Shown here piece after piece: positions 1 through 7,800 of a DNA stretch of 64,000 nucleotides (positions within the stretch are counted from its first letter, which is position 1; every line of letters begins with the position of its first letter). Source of the DNA: Chitinophaga pinensis DSM 2588 (GTDB taxonomy: Bacteria; Bacteroidota; Bacteroidia; Chitinophagales; Chitinophagaceae); NCBI RefSeq assembly GCF_000024005.1, contig NC_013132.1:4396001-4460000 (forward strand). Direction: 5' to 3'. The position numbers and the translations under genes were made by a program. Below the pieces are notes generated by a model. The model was not told the origin of the DNA and ran no database searches. It saw only the letters and a program-made list of their open reading frames with translations.

Positions 1-997
1 ATGATGCTTCAAACCGTGCAGTACGCATCTGCTGCACGGCTTCGTGCATCAGCGCCTTACCATACATGAACTGCCCTTCATAGGTCGCCAGGGATAGTTT
101 ACCTGCGCCTATCGCCGGACCAACATCTCTCAGCAACACACCCGCTACATCCTGGTCATGTTTATAGTCTGCCGGTTTCGCTTTTGCCGCCAGGTGCAAC
201 ATCATCAGGGCGTAAATAATCCGGCTGATTTGTCGCATCACATAGAAACGGGCCTTTTTGTACTCATCCAGTTCATCGCCAAAATACGCTTTCAGAAAGA
301 CAGCTTCCTGCTCAGGCATATGAATGAAAAAGTTAGCTACTCCTGCCAGATCAACATAACGGTCATTGACAAAAGCAGTATTCCAGTCGATAACCCAGAT
401 ATCCTGGCCGTCGCACAATATATTAGATGGATTCAGGTCATTGTGACTGAATACCTTATCTGTATCCTGCCAGGGATATATTTCCCGGACTTCCGCATAG
501 CGACGCAGACACTCGTCGGGGATCTCGCCGGATAATATGTTCGTCTGACGGAAGCCTGTCAGTATATGATCGATGGTTGCTTTCAGATCGTCTCCCGGTA
601 TAGTGTAGGGAACAGCATGTATCTTTTTGACTGCTCCCGCCAGCCGGTCTGCCAGTACTTCTCCGGTAAAAATGCTTCTTATAGGCTTATTTTCGACGAA
701 ATCACTGATAGTGATACCAGATTCCACATTTCTGTAAAGAAGGGCAGGAGCAATGCCCGCTTGAGCAGCTAAAGCCACCTTTTCGGATAGATCTACAGTT
801 GCAGCTACATGGAGAACGTCCAGTTTCATGACGTAGGGACGGTTATCAACGGTCAGCTTGTAGACCGGGGCGGTAGATAATCCACCTGTCAGCAGATTCA
901 CATCCTCCAGCTTAGCACCGCCAAAAGCCGTTTCTATAGCGACATTGATTGCAGCTGTACGCTCAGCCGGAAATACTTCCTGAAATTGAAATGACAT
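1..997 (-). CDS. Choline/aminoglycoside kinase-like phosphotransferase (3' end beyond window)
   Basis: The minus strand is open without a stop from an ATG at 995-997 to the window edge, giving at least 332 residues. The protein kinase-like fold of the APH/choline kinase family is indicated by an ATP-binding lysine segment (YVMKLD, residues 55-60), the Brenner-type catalytic loop HNDLNPSN (185-192) and the metal-binding segment VIDWNTA (202-208). Family members phosphorylate a small alcohol or aminoglycoside hydroxyl with ATP in the cytoplasm. The substrate cannot be told from sequence; choline, ethanolamine, methylthioribose or an antibiotic are all possible. The start lies 11 bases after the MarR stop codon, so both genes probably share one transcript. 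The C-terminus is missing. Confidence 0.85.
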   Translation of the reverse strand, partial: MSFQFQEVFPAERTAAINVAIETAFGGAKLEDVNLLTGGLSTAPVYKLTVDNRPYVMKLDVLHVAATVDLSEKVALAAQAGIAPALLYRNVESGITISDFVENKPIRSIFTGEVLADRLAGAVKKIHAVPYTIPGDDLKATIDHILTGFRQTNILSGEIPDECLRRYAEVREIYPWQDTDKVFSHNDLNPSNILCDGQDIWVIDWNTAFVNDRYVDLAGVANFFIHMPEQEAVFLKAYFGDELDEYKKARFYVMRQISRIIYALMMLHLAAKAKPADYKHDQDVAGVLLRDVGPAIGAGKLSLATYEGQFMYGKALMHEAVQQMRTARFEAS

Positions 998-1008
998 AGG
1001 GAAAATAT

Positions 1009-1440
1009 TTATATGATCACGGCGCCCAGCAGCTTGAATAATGCTGCTGCGGCAGAATATTTTTTGAATTGTTCCACAGGAATCAGCTCCGCCGCAATGG
1101 CATCCGCCGTATACTTCGCTTCTTCATAGATCCGCCGGCCTGCTTCCGTCATCACCACATAACTGACGCGGGCATCCCGCTCATTCGCCTCCCGGGCAAT
1201 TAACCCCGTCTTTTCCATCGGTAAAAGGAGCCGGGTGATCCCCGATGCCGTCAGACTCGTCTTCTCCGCCAGGTCCTTCCGGCGTAATTTGCCATCAGGT
1301 GATTCCTGCAGAATATAAAGTATCATGAAGTCTGTAAAGCCAATCCCATGCATGTTTAGCCGGTCAAAACGACGGGACACTGCTGCCTGCGCTTTTGCCA
1401 GACTCATTAACAACTGTAAAGACGTGTTTATTGTTGACAT
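1009..1440 (-). CDS. MarR family transcriptional regulator
   Basis: The 143-residue protein has the length and layout of MarR repressors: an N-terminal dimerisation helix, then a winged helix-turn-helix (about residues 30-100) with the recognition region KDLAEKTSLTASGITRLL and the wing EANERDARVSYVVMTEAGRR, in which the DxR of the wing is conserved. It is expected to be a cytoplasmic dimer released from DNA by a small phenolic or lipophilic ligand. It is the first gene of a pair with the kinase-like gene 11 bases downstream. A TTGA-4-TCAA dyad and a TATATTTG box lie directly upstream, which suggests autoregulation (inference). Confidence 0.9.
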   Translation of the reverse strand: MSTINTSLQLLMSLAKAQAAVSRRFDRLNMHGIGFTDFMILYILQESPDGKLRRKDLAEKTSLTASGITRLLLPMEKTGLIAREANERDARVSYVVMTEAGRRIYEEAKYTADAIAAELIPVEQFKKYSAAAALFKLLGAVII

Positions 1441-1444
1441 ATAT

Positions 1445-1472
1445 TTGACTACTCAACTATTATGCAAATATA
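1445..1472 (-). promoter_or_regulatory. Promoter -7 box and dyad upstream of marR-kinase operon
   Basis: On the minus strand TATATTTG (1465-1472) matches the Bacteroidota -7 consensus TAnnTTTG. Between it and the start codon is TTGACTACTCAA (1445-1456), a TTGA/TCAA dyad with a 4-base spacer, a plausible MarR operator overlapping the transcription start. Confidence 0.5.
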
Positions 1473-1507
1473 AAAGCATTCTTTTTAAATCAGCAAAAAT
1501 GATTTTA

Positions 1508-1861
1508 TCACCATTCCTTTTCGCCCCATTCGTGTAACTGATCCATGATTTCCATTAAGGCCATTCCTTTCGGCGTAGCAATATAGCTGGTCTGTAAAGG
1601 CACTGTTCCCGGTACCTGCTTTTTGATAACCAGTTCCTCCGTCACCAGTTCTGCCAACCGTTTACCGAGTATCTGGTCTGACAGAGTAGGGAAGAGGTCT
1701 TTCAGCCGGCTGAACTGACTGGTGCCGGATGAGATCTTGCAAAGGATCTGCATCTTCCATCGCGGACTGATCGCCTTTAATATATCGTTCACATTACAGG
1801 AAGCTGCCAGCACGGTCAGATTATATGCATTCGAAGAACTTAGTTTCACCTGTGTCGCCAT
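1508..1861 (-). CDS. HxlR family transcriptional regulator
   Basis: A 117-residue winged-helix protein with the HxlR pattern: CNVNDILKAISPRWKMQILCKI near residues 22-43 (the family motif is a cysteine followed by a G/S-x-KW-like segment), then FSRLKDLFPTLSDQILGKRLAELVTEELV and the C-terminal YIATPKGMALMEIMDQLHEWG. HxlR proteins are small dimeric regulators that often sense reactive electrophiles or oxidants through the N-terminal cysteine, which here would be Cys22. The gene is divergent from an exported alpha/beta hydrolase 82 bases away, and the shared control region contains an 18-bp dyad, so the hydrolase is its probable target (inference). Confidence 0.9.
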   Translation of the reverse strand: MATQVKLSSSNAYNLTVLAASCNVNDILKAISPRWKMQILCKISSGTSQFSRLKDLFPTLSDQILGKRLAELVTEELVIKKQVPGTVPLQTSYIATPKGMALMEIMDQLHEWGEKEW

Positions 1862-1877
1862 AGTATTTGTTTGAAAG

Positions 1878-1928
1878 ACTCACTTTCGGGTGAGTTATTG
1901 ATGACCACTTTATCCGCCTGTAAATTTG
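1878..1928. promoter_or_regulatory. HxlR/hydrolase divergent control region: ACTCAC dyad and -7 box
   Basis: ACTCAC (1878-1883) and GTGAGT (1890-1895) form a perfect inverted repeat with a 6-base spacer, suitable for a dimeric HxlR regulator. TAAATTTG (1921-1928, plus strand) matches the Bacteroidota -7 box and lies 15 bases before the hydrolase ATG. Confidence 0.5.
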
Positions 1929-1943
1929 AGAAAAATTTAAACA

Positions 1944-2747
1944 ATGAATCACAGAAAAATTAAAGGGGCTTTTATCGGAGTGCTCTGCGCACTCCTTATT
2001 TTCTCGAATGGCTTTGCGCAGTCTGATAAATCCAAACCGCCTGTATATGTACTCGTACACGGCGCCTGGCATGGCGGATGGTGCTGGCAGAAAGTAAGCG
2101 CCATACTGAGAGCCAAGGATGCAATTGTCTATACACCTACATTAAGTGGTCTCGGTGAACATAAGAACACACTCGACTCCAACGTCAACCTAGACACACA
2201 TATCTCAGATATCGTAAACTTTATCGAAATGGAAGACCTTCAAGATGTCATCCTCGTCGGCCATAGCTATGGTGGTACAGTGATCGGAGGGGTGGCGGAC
2301 AGGATTCCGGAAAGACTGCGGAAGCTGGTATACCTTGATGCACTATTGCTGGAAAACGGACAAAGCGCCCTGTCGCTTCAGCCGCCTGCTGTACAGCAAA
2401 CAATGGTACAGGCAGCTGCTCATGACGGCGGACTTACCATGCCTGCCTGGCCTGCAGCCGTATTCGGCGTAAAGGATACCGCAGACGCACGCTGGGTGGA
2501 CGCAAGATTGACTGGTCAGCCTTTCAGAACCTTCTCTCAGACATTAACACTGCATCATCCTTACGGCAATCATCTGCCAAAGATCTTTATCGCCTGTACC
2601 GTAGATATGCTGCCCACTATCGTTCCATTTGCAGAGAAAACGAAGAAGAGCAAAGACTGGTCATACTACGAACTGGTAACAGGTCATGATGCCATGATCA
2701 CGGAACCGCAAAAGACAGCCGCCTTATTCTATTCATTTGCTAAATAA
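1944..2747 (+). CDS. Exported alpha/beta hydrolase
   Basis: The 267-residue protein starts with a signal peptide (about residues 1-26, ending GFAQ) and continues with an alpha/beta-hydrolase fold: VYVLVHGAWHGGWCW for the oxyanion region, the nucleophile elbow GHSYGG with Ser108, and a C-terminal VTGHDAMITEP that supplies the catalytic histidine. The HGAWHGGWCW signature and the short lid resemble the plant methylesterase/hydroxynitrile lyase and EstC group, which act on small esters. The natural substrate is unknown. The divergent HxlR gene probably controls it. A terminator hairpin follows the stop codon. Confidence 0.85.
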   Translation: MNHRKIKGAFIGVLCALLIFSNGFAQSDKSKPPVYVLVHGAWHGGWCWQKVSAILRAKDAIVYTPTLSGLGEHKNTLDSNVNLDTHISDIVNFIEMEDLQDVILVGHSYGGTVIGGVADRIPERLRKLVYLDALLLENGQSALSLQPPAVQQTMVQAAAHDGGLTMPAWPAAVFGVKDTADARWVDARLTGQPFRTFSQTLTLHHPYGNHLPKIFIACTVDMLPTIVPFAEKTKKSKDWSYYELVTGHDAMITEPQKTAALFYSFAK

Positions 2748-2760
2748 AAGCATGATCCTG

Positions 2761-2794
2761 AAGAGACATTAACCTACCGGTTGATGTCTCTTTT
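2761..2794 (+). terminator. Intrinsic terminator after alpha/beta hydrolase
   Basis: AAGAGACATTAACC pairs with GGTTGATGTCTCTT across a 4-base loop (one T-G wobble), followed by TTTT. Confidence 0.75.
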
Positions 2795-2915
2795 CATATC
2801 TCCTACACCCTGCATTAGGCTGTTAAATCCGACCGGGTGGTCTAATGTTTTAATTGTTTTTCAATTGATTAGCTGGCTGAATGGCGCGTTTCCGTCAATT
2901 TCACTTTCTTTTCTT

Positions 2916-2923
2916 TAAATTTG
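2916..2923 (+). promoter_or_regulatory. Bacteroidota -7 box upstream of AraC gene
   Basis: TAAATTTG matches TAnnTTTG and ends only 4 bases before the ATG at 2928. If used, the transcript would be leaderless or nearly so. Confidence 0.4.
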
Positions 2924-2927
2924 TTCT

Positions 2928-3857
2928 ATGAGCCAGCAATTGGAGACATTAACAGATTTTTATCGGGAAAGGTCTTTTATCAGCTTCCCGTTCAGTACGG
3001 AAGACGTAGGGAAAGGAAAGTCTCATTTCAATGTAAATACCCGCAAATATTGCAACTTCAAAACTCCCTACAACCGCAGGGACTTCTATAAAATAACACT
3101 GATCTACGGTAAAGGTGAACTGAGCTATGGTGGTAATTCCATTACCATTGACCGCCCGGCATTATTGCTCCCCTGTCCGTCCGTGCCTTATGCCTGGGCT
3201 AGTCTCAGTGGGGAACAGGATGGTTTCTACTGCCTCTTCAACCAGGAGTTCTTTAATGAACACTACCAGTTCGATATCTTTAAACGCTCCCCATTGTTCA
3301 AACCATGGAGCGAACCTGTCATCTTCCTGGAAGAAAAACAACGCGCACAGATACATGGCTATTTTGAACAGATGATGGAAATGGCGCACAGCGATTATCC
3401 ATATAAATACGAAGCGCTGCGTAACCTGTTGTGTTTGCTGATGCACTCACTGCTGGTCGATAAACCGGTAGCTGAACCTGGTGCTGGTGAATTATCCGCC
3501 TCTTCCCGTTTGCTGAAATCCTTTGATGAACTCTTACATCAACAGTTCCCGCTGGATTCTCCTGCAGATCCATTGACCATGAGGACGCCGGCTGATTTCG
3601 CCAGTTCCCTGAATGTACACGTGAATCACCTGAATCATGTGGTCAAGAGTATCACCGGACAAACAACCACTCATATTATCAAGAGCCGTATTCTCGAAGA
3701 AGCCAAAACATTATTACTCAATACACAATGGGACATTTCCCAGGTAGGATACTGCCTCGGTTTCGAAGATCCTGCTCACTTTAATAACTTCTTTAAGAAA
3801 TCTGCAGGGATCACCCCCTTACAGTTCCGGCAGTCAAAGATGAGTGTGCTTATTTGA
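2928..3857 (+). CDS. AraC family transcriptional regulator
   Basis: The 309-residue protein has an N-terminal cupin-like sensor region (about residues 40-170) and a C-terminal double helix-turn-helix (about 200-305). The second HTH carries the family signature DISQVGYCLGFEDPAHFNNFFKKSAGITPLQFR. The first HTH includes PADFASSLNVHVNHLNHVVKSITGQTTTHIIKSRI. The ligand is unknown. It is followed 86 bases downstream by a co-directional Bcr/CflA-type exporter that carries its own promoter box, and it probably activates that exporter (inference from position). Confidence 0.9.
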   Translation: MSQQLETLTDFYRERSFISFPFSTEDVGKGKSHFNVNTRKYCNFKTPYNRRDFYKITLIYGKGELSYGGNSITIDRPALLLPCPSVPYAWASLSGEQDGFYCLFNQEFFNEHYQFDIFKRSPLFKPWSEPVIFLEEKQRAQIHGYFEQMMEMAHSDYPYKYEALRNLLCLLMHSLLVDKPVAEPGAGELSASSRLLKSFDELLHQQFPLDSPADPLTMRTPADFASSLNVHVNHLNHVVKSITGQTTTHIIKSRILEEAKTLLLNTQWDISQVGYCLGFEDPAHFNNFFKKSAGITPLQFRQSKMSVLI

Positions 3858-3909
3858 TTTTTGCAATTATCCGTTTGAAATATAAAAGCGGCGTTAAACA
3901 CGGGTGTTT

Positions 3910-3917
3910 TAATTTTG
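3910..3917 (+). promoter_or_regulatory. -7 box for the MFS exporter
   Basis: TAATTTTG matches TAnnTTTG, 26 bases before the ATG at 3944. Confidence 0.4.
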
Positions 3918-3943
3918 TAGCATAATCTATAAGGAATTACAGT

Positions 3944-5164
3944 ATGTTACAAAGTGCTTCAGAGAAAAGGAAAAGAATCGCAACGACCTTAGCTTTTATT
4001 TCAATTCCGCTATCGGGATTTGTTACGGATATCTATTTACCATCCTTCCCCTCCATGGCCAAAGGCCTACAGGTCGAAGAAAGCAGCATCCAGCTCACAC
4101 TGACCTGTTTTTTCATCAGTTACGGTATCTCCCAGTTACTTGTTGGTAGTTTGCTGGACAGTATAGGCAGATTTAAACCTGCCATGTATGCCCTGGTAGC
4201 CGTGATTATTACTTCCATGCTGATTGGTTTTACCAGTAATGTCCAGTTGATCTGCCTCCTGAGGGTGATCCAGGGTATTGCCGTATCATTTGTAGTGGTG
4301 TCAAAACGCGCCTTCTTCGTGGACATGTACAGCGGAGATAAACTAAAAAATTACCTGAGCTATTTCACGATCATATGGTCCTGCGGACCGATCATCGCCC
4401 CTTTCCTGGGCGGCTATCTACAGAAGTATTTTCACTGGCAGGCCAACTTCTGGTTCCTGGCAGCATATGCCCTCGTGATGCTGATATTTGAACTGATCTA
4501 TAGTGGAGAGACCATCAAAGCACGTAAACAGTTTGATATAGCAAGGGTTAAGAAGGACTATAGCATGGCCCTGGGTAACCTGAACTTCGTGCTTGGTATC
4601 GTTACCCTCGGACTAGCCTATTCTGTGGTAATGGTGTTCAATATCGGCGGTCCCTTTGTTATCGAAAATGGCTACCATTTTAACTCGATCGTTACCGGCT
4701 ATTGTACCCTCATCCTTGGCTTCTCCTGGCTGGTAGGTGGCGTCATAGGTAAGCGCCTGGTAGCAGTAGATTTTGTACGTAAGATCACCGTCGCTTCTGC
4801 CACACAATTACTCCTGATCGTCATACTGATGTTCATCGGTTTCGGATACCCTGCGCTGTGGTGCTTTATGTTATTCGCATTTGTCATTCACATCTGCTCC
4901 GGATTCCTGTATAATGTGCACTTCACACAGAGCATGCTGTACTTCCCGGAACATGCAGCAATGGCCTCTGGTTTACTGGGTGGGTCGGTTTATGTGATCA
5001 CCTCATTTTCCAGTTTCATTCTTTCAAAGGCTGGTAAGATGGGACATCAGCAGGATATCACATTACGTTACCTGGTGGTCTCCGCGATCCTGAGTGCAGT
5101 AGTATGGTATGCAGTAAAGAGAAGAAGGACATTGCGAAAGGTCAATACAGCCATCGCAGCATAA
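3944..5164 (+). CDS. Bcr/CflA-type multidrug MFS exporter
   Basis: A 406-residue integral membrane protein with about 12 hydrophobic segments. The N-terminal GFVTDIYLPSFPSM corresponds to the DMYLP signature of drug:H+ antiporters of the Bcr/CflA family, and GSLLDSIGRFKP in the first cytoplasmic loop is the MFS motif A (G-x-L-D-x-x-G-R). Transmembrane segment 4/5 holds a proline- and glycine-rich stretch (WSCGPIIAPFLGGYL), as in antiporter motif C. It is expected to export a small hydrophobic or amphiphilic compound using proton influx. The AraC gene just upstream is the likely regulator. A bidirectional terminator follows. Confidence 0.85.
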   Translation: MLQSASEKRKRIATTLAFISIPLSGFVTDIYLPSFPSMAKGLQVEESSIQLTLTCFFISYGISQLLVGSLLDSIGRFKPAMYALVAVIITSMLIGFTSNVQLICLLRVIQGIAVSFVVVSKRAFFVDMYSGDKLKNYLSYFTIIWSCGPIIAPFLGGYLQKYFHWQANFWFLAAYALVMLIFELIYSGETIKARKQFDIARVKKDYSMALGNLNFVLGIVTLGLAYSVVMVFNIGGPFVIENGYHFNSIVTGYCTLILGFSWLVGGVIGKRLVAVDFVRKITVASATQLLLIVILMFIGFGYPALWCFMLFAFVIHICSGFLYNVHFTQSMLYFPEHAAMASGLLGGSVYVITSFSSFILSKAGKMGHQQDITLRYLVVSAILSAVVWYAVKRRRTLRKVNTAIAA

Positions 5165-5197
5165 GACATGTTTGTTTATTGAGTGTTTTGTATAATG

Positions 5198-5236
5198 AAA
5201 AATAGCAGTCCGCCGTGAAGGGGGACTGCTATTTTT
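5198..5236. terminator. Bidirectional terminator between MFS exporter and GH64 gene
   Basis: A perfect 14-bp stem (AAAAATAGCAGTCC with GGACTGCTATTTTT), 11-base loop, with A and T runs on the two sides. It serves the two convergent genes. Confidence 0.85.
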
Positions 5237-5254
5237 ATAAAAGCGATGCGCAGT

Positions 5255-7435
5255 TTACTGCTTCAGTATCTTCACGCTCTTCTTCGTTCCATCTTTACGC
5301 TCAATCGCAATGATATAAACACCCGGCGCCAGATGGCTGATCGCAATCGTATTACCCGGACTCTTTACATTCATTACAGCACGTCCGCTGATATCGTAAA
5401 TACCCAAAGTTTTCACTTTATCATTACCACGGATATACAGCTGATCATGTACAGGGTTCGGCGTCAGTGAAACAATATTATCTTCCACAACTTTTGTGTT
5501 CTGTACGGCTAATCTTGCGCCGGATACACTGGTGATCGTGAAATAATTCAGGTTAAATCCACCGGTACCAGTAGCAACACCAATGCTGTAAGCACCTGCC
5601 GGCAATGTCACAGTATGAGACACATTACCCCAGGTCTGCCAGCCGCCGGTATTCGGAATCGTAACAGATCCCAGTTGTGTGGCGCCGCCGTCTTTTTCCA
5701 GTCGGAGAGTAGTATTGCTGTTCGGGCTGGCTACGCGATAATCAAAGCGATAAGTACCTGCAGCAGGAATATTGATGTCATAAGACATCCAGTCGCCCGC
5801 ATCTATCCAGCCTACGTTTTGTCCGCCACCTGCGTCAGTAGTCGCTTCAACATCCACACCTGCCATGTAGGTATAACTTTCAGCCTGTATTACAGCAGAA
5901 AAGCTGCTGCTATTGGTTTCCACCTTTAAAGAAGAGGTAGAATCATTCCAGTTATTGCCTACCAGACAGGCGTTATCTGCGGTCACTGCCAATGTCGCAC
6001 CGCCGAAATTATCGTGCTTGTACAATGTCACCTTATAGCCAGAAGTTACTTTCAGTGATGAGATATCATCATTGAGAATACCCAGTGCATTCAGCTGACT
6101 GAGGGTATAAGTTCCTGTTGACAAATTCACTGCATAACCGGCATAGTTACAGTCTTTGTATACCGTAACGGGACCGGTCTGTGTCTGTCCTGCATAACCA
6201 CCGATGGTGATCGTTGCTCTGATGGGAGAGGAAGCGTTGACAGTAGATGAATGATCATATACATCATCATAACAGAAAGCATAGGTCAGACTGTTTAAGC
6301 TGATATCGCTACGGTGCCAGAATTTGCAATACCAGTTGTAAGGAGACGTCTGATAATACTTCGATGCCGTCGCCAGGTCCTGCGTAACGCCGGTAGCCAG
6401 ATTCAGGTCAATCGCATGACGGTTGATCGCCGCACAGATCTGTGCCTGAACGACTTTATCCCATTGACCGCCGGTAGCCATGACGCCACTGCCTTCCATC
6501 ACTTCGATGTTGGTAGGTTTGCGGGATATCGTACCGATCTGTCCATCGGACGCCCTGGTGAAAGTAAATACATTCCCGGATACACGGCCACTCCAGGTGC
6601 CTGCATCGCCTGCATTAAATACCAGATTACCGTTCTGATACTTGGACCAGATGGCGTCTACATAGGAGCCAAAGTAGTTTGCCTGTGCGCCGCTCTGAAA
6701 AGCAGGCGTCTTTGATGGGAATTTGATAATGGTGTTGGTCGCATCGTAACATCCTGCGAATTCCGCTGGTGCGGTGGATTGCCACAGCGACAGGATCTGG
6801 CTGTGCGGAATAAATTCTCCTACTTTCTTGTAGAAGCCCGCATTACCCCATACTTCCAATCCCATAGGATACTGATAACCGTCCACACGGGTCGTATTCG
6901 CCCAGAGTCCATTCGCTGCATTGGTCAGCTCAATGTTCTCAAAACGGATACCCTGGTTGGGATCGGAAGGATTGGCCAGGTCAGGAGCTGCATAACCACT
7001 AGGTGCTCCTGATGCGCCAAAGAAGTACAGGAACAGCTGTGAATTGAAGGAGATCAGGATACGACAACCTGCAATACCCGGAATGTTGATCGTTTTGTTA
7101 GGGATCTCACTCAGGCGTGCGAAGCAATTGGCATATCTTCCGTTACCGCCGGGTCCCTGATTGCCATTGATCACAGGCCCCTGTACGGTGTTGTTGGATA
7201 CGCTCATAAGGTTCACTGCACCAGTTTTCGGATTGATCCATACGTGGTTGTCATTGATGATACCTACCACTGCCACATACACATTCGCGTCGGCATACGC
7301 TGAATTGTTGGACAAGGTGAAAGGGACCGTAGTTTGTGCCTGCACCGTGCTTTGGAACGAAAGCGTTAATGCCAGTAACAGGACCAGATGGGTACAATGT
7401 ACCCTGACGAGGGAAAAGAAAGGTCTGATTTTCAT
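5255..7435 (-). CDS. Secreted GH64-like beta-1,3-glucanase with crystallin-like, CBM6-like and type IX sorting domains
   Basis: The 726-residue protein has a signal peptide (1-33, ending VQAQ), then a thaumatin-like/GH64 catalytic region (about 36-412). Glu169 (FENIEL) and Asp185 (TRVDGYQYP) are 16 residues apart, the spacing of the catalytic pair in characterised laminaripentaose-producing GH64 enzymes. Residues 422-506 are two beta/gamma-crystallin-like repeats (VTVYKDCNYAGYAV, VTLYKHDNFGGATL). Residues 514-636 are a CBM6-like carbohydrate-binding module (IQAESY, WIDAGDWMSYDI). Residues 655-726 are a type IX secretion sorting domain (SLTPNPVHDQLYI ... LAPGVYIIAIERKDGTKKSVKILKQ). The protein probably reaches the cell surface or medium and cuts fungal or algal beta-1,3-glucan into oligosaccharides. 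Family assignments are by motif only. Confidence 0.9.
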   Translation of the reverse strand: MKIRPFFSLVRVHCTHLVLLLALTLSFQSTVQAQTTVPFTLSNNSAYADANVYVAVVGIINDNHVWINPKTGAVNLMSVSNNTVQGPVINGNQGPGGNGRYANCFARLSEIPNKTINIPGIAGCRILISFNSQLFLYFFGASGAPSGYAAPDLANPSDPNQGIRFENIELTNAANGLWANTTRVDGYQYPMGLEVWGNAGFYKKVGEFIPHSQILSLWQSTAPAEFAGCYDATNTIIKFPSKTPAFQSGAQANYFGSYVDAIWSKYQNGNLVFNAGDAGTWSGRVSGNVFTFTRASDGQIGTISRKPTNIEVMEGSGVMATGGQWDKVVQAQICAAINRHAIDLNLATGVTQDLATASKYYQTSPYNWYCKFWHRSDISLNSLTYAFCYDDVYDHSSTVNASSPIRATITIGGYAGQTQTGPVTVYKDCNYAGYAVNLSTGTYTLSQLNALGILNDDISSLKVTSGYKVTLYKHDNFGGATLAVTADNACLVGNNWNDSTSSLKVETNSSSFSAVIQAESYTYMAGVDVEATTDAGGGQNVGWIDAGDWMSYDINIPAAGTYRFDYRVASPNSNTTLRLEKDGGATQLGSVTIPNTGGWQTWGNVSHTVTLPAGAYSIGVATGTGGFNLNYFTITSVSGARLAVQNTKVVEDNIVSLTPNPVHDQLYIRGNDKVKTLGIYDISGRAVMNVKSPGNTIAISHLAPGVYIIAIERKDGTKKSVKILKQ

Positions 7436-7568
7436 AGATGATGGATTTTTTGTTTAACAAAAAAAGAGCTACCCGACATTGGAAATAAATGATATGGTGG
7501 CATAGCAGGCCAGGAATATATTATTCAGGCTGTATGCGGCTGGTGGAGATGGGTTACGATAGGCAATC

Positions 7569-7799
7569 GTGACAGGATTACGACACAAAGATAGGAAGGA
7601 AGATGGAGAAAGTAGAATTTTTGCTTATATATTCAGTAGTTTCACTGCCAAGCCACTGGCATTTATCGCTATCTGCTACCAATGCCGGAAGGCATCAGTG
7701 AGTGAAGAACGTATCAGCATAGGAGATCCTTGTCTGGAGAAGCTACAGTTGCTAAAGCAATTTTTTAAAGAAGCGGGTATAAAATTCGGCGTAGAATAA
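7569..7799 (+). CDS. Possible small or remnant open frame of unknown function
   Basis: A 76-codon frame ending two bases before the lacI 3' end. Its second half (from about KPLAFIAICYQCRKAS to the end, DPCLEKLQLLKQFFKEAGIKFG) has protein-like composition and could be the tail of a decayed gene. The first 25 codons overlap the probable promoter of the GH64 gene and look non-coding. No family is recognised. In this 365-base stretch between the GH64 gene and lacI nothing else is seen besides the -7 box at 7586-7593. Confidence 0.2.
   Translation: MTGLRHKDRKEDGESRIFAYIFSSFTAKPLAFIAICYQCRKASVSEERISIGDPCLEKLQLLKQFFKEAGIKFGVE
7586..7593 (-). promoter_or_regulatory. Possible -7 box for the GH64 gene
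   Basis: On the minus strand TATCTTTG matches TAnnTTTG, about 150 bases upstream of the GH64 start codon. Confidence 0.35.
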
Positions 7800-7800
7800 G

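Noticed and set aside
158..772. Plus-strand frames at 158-535 and 566-772
   Set aside because: They are antisense to the kinase-like gene that is open across 1-997 on the minus strand and carries clear family motifs.
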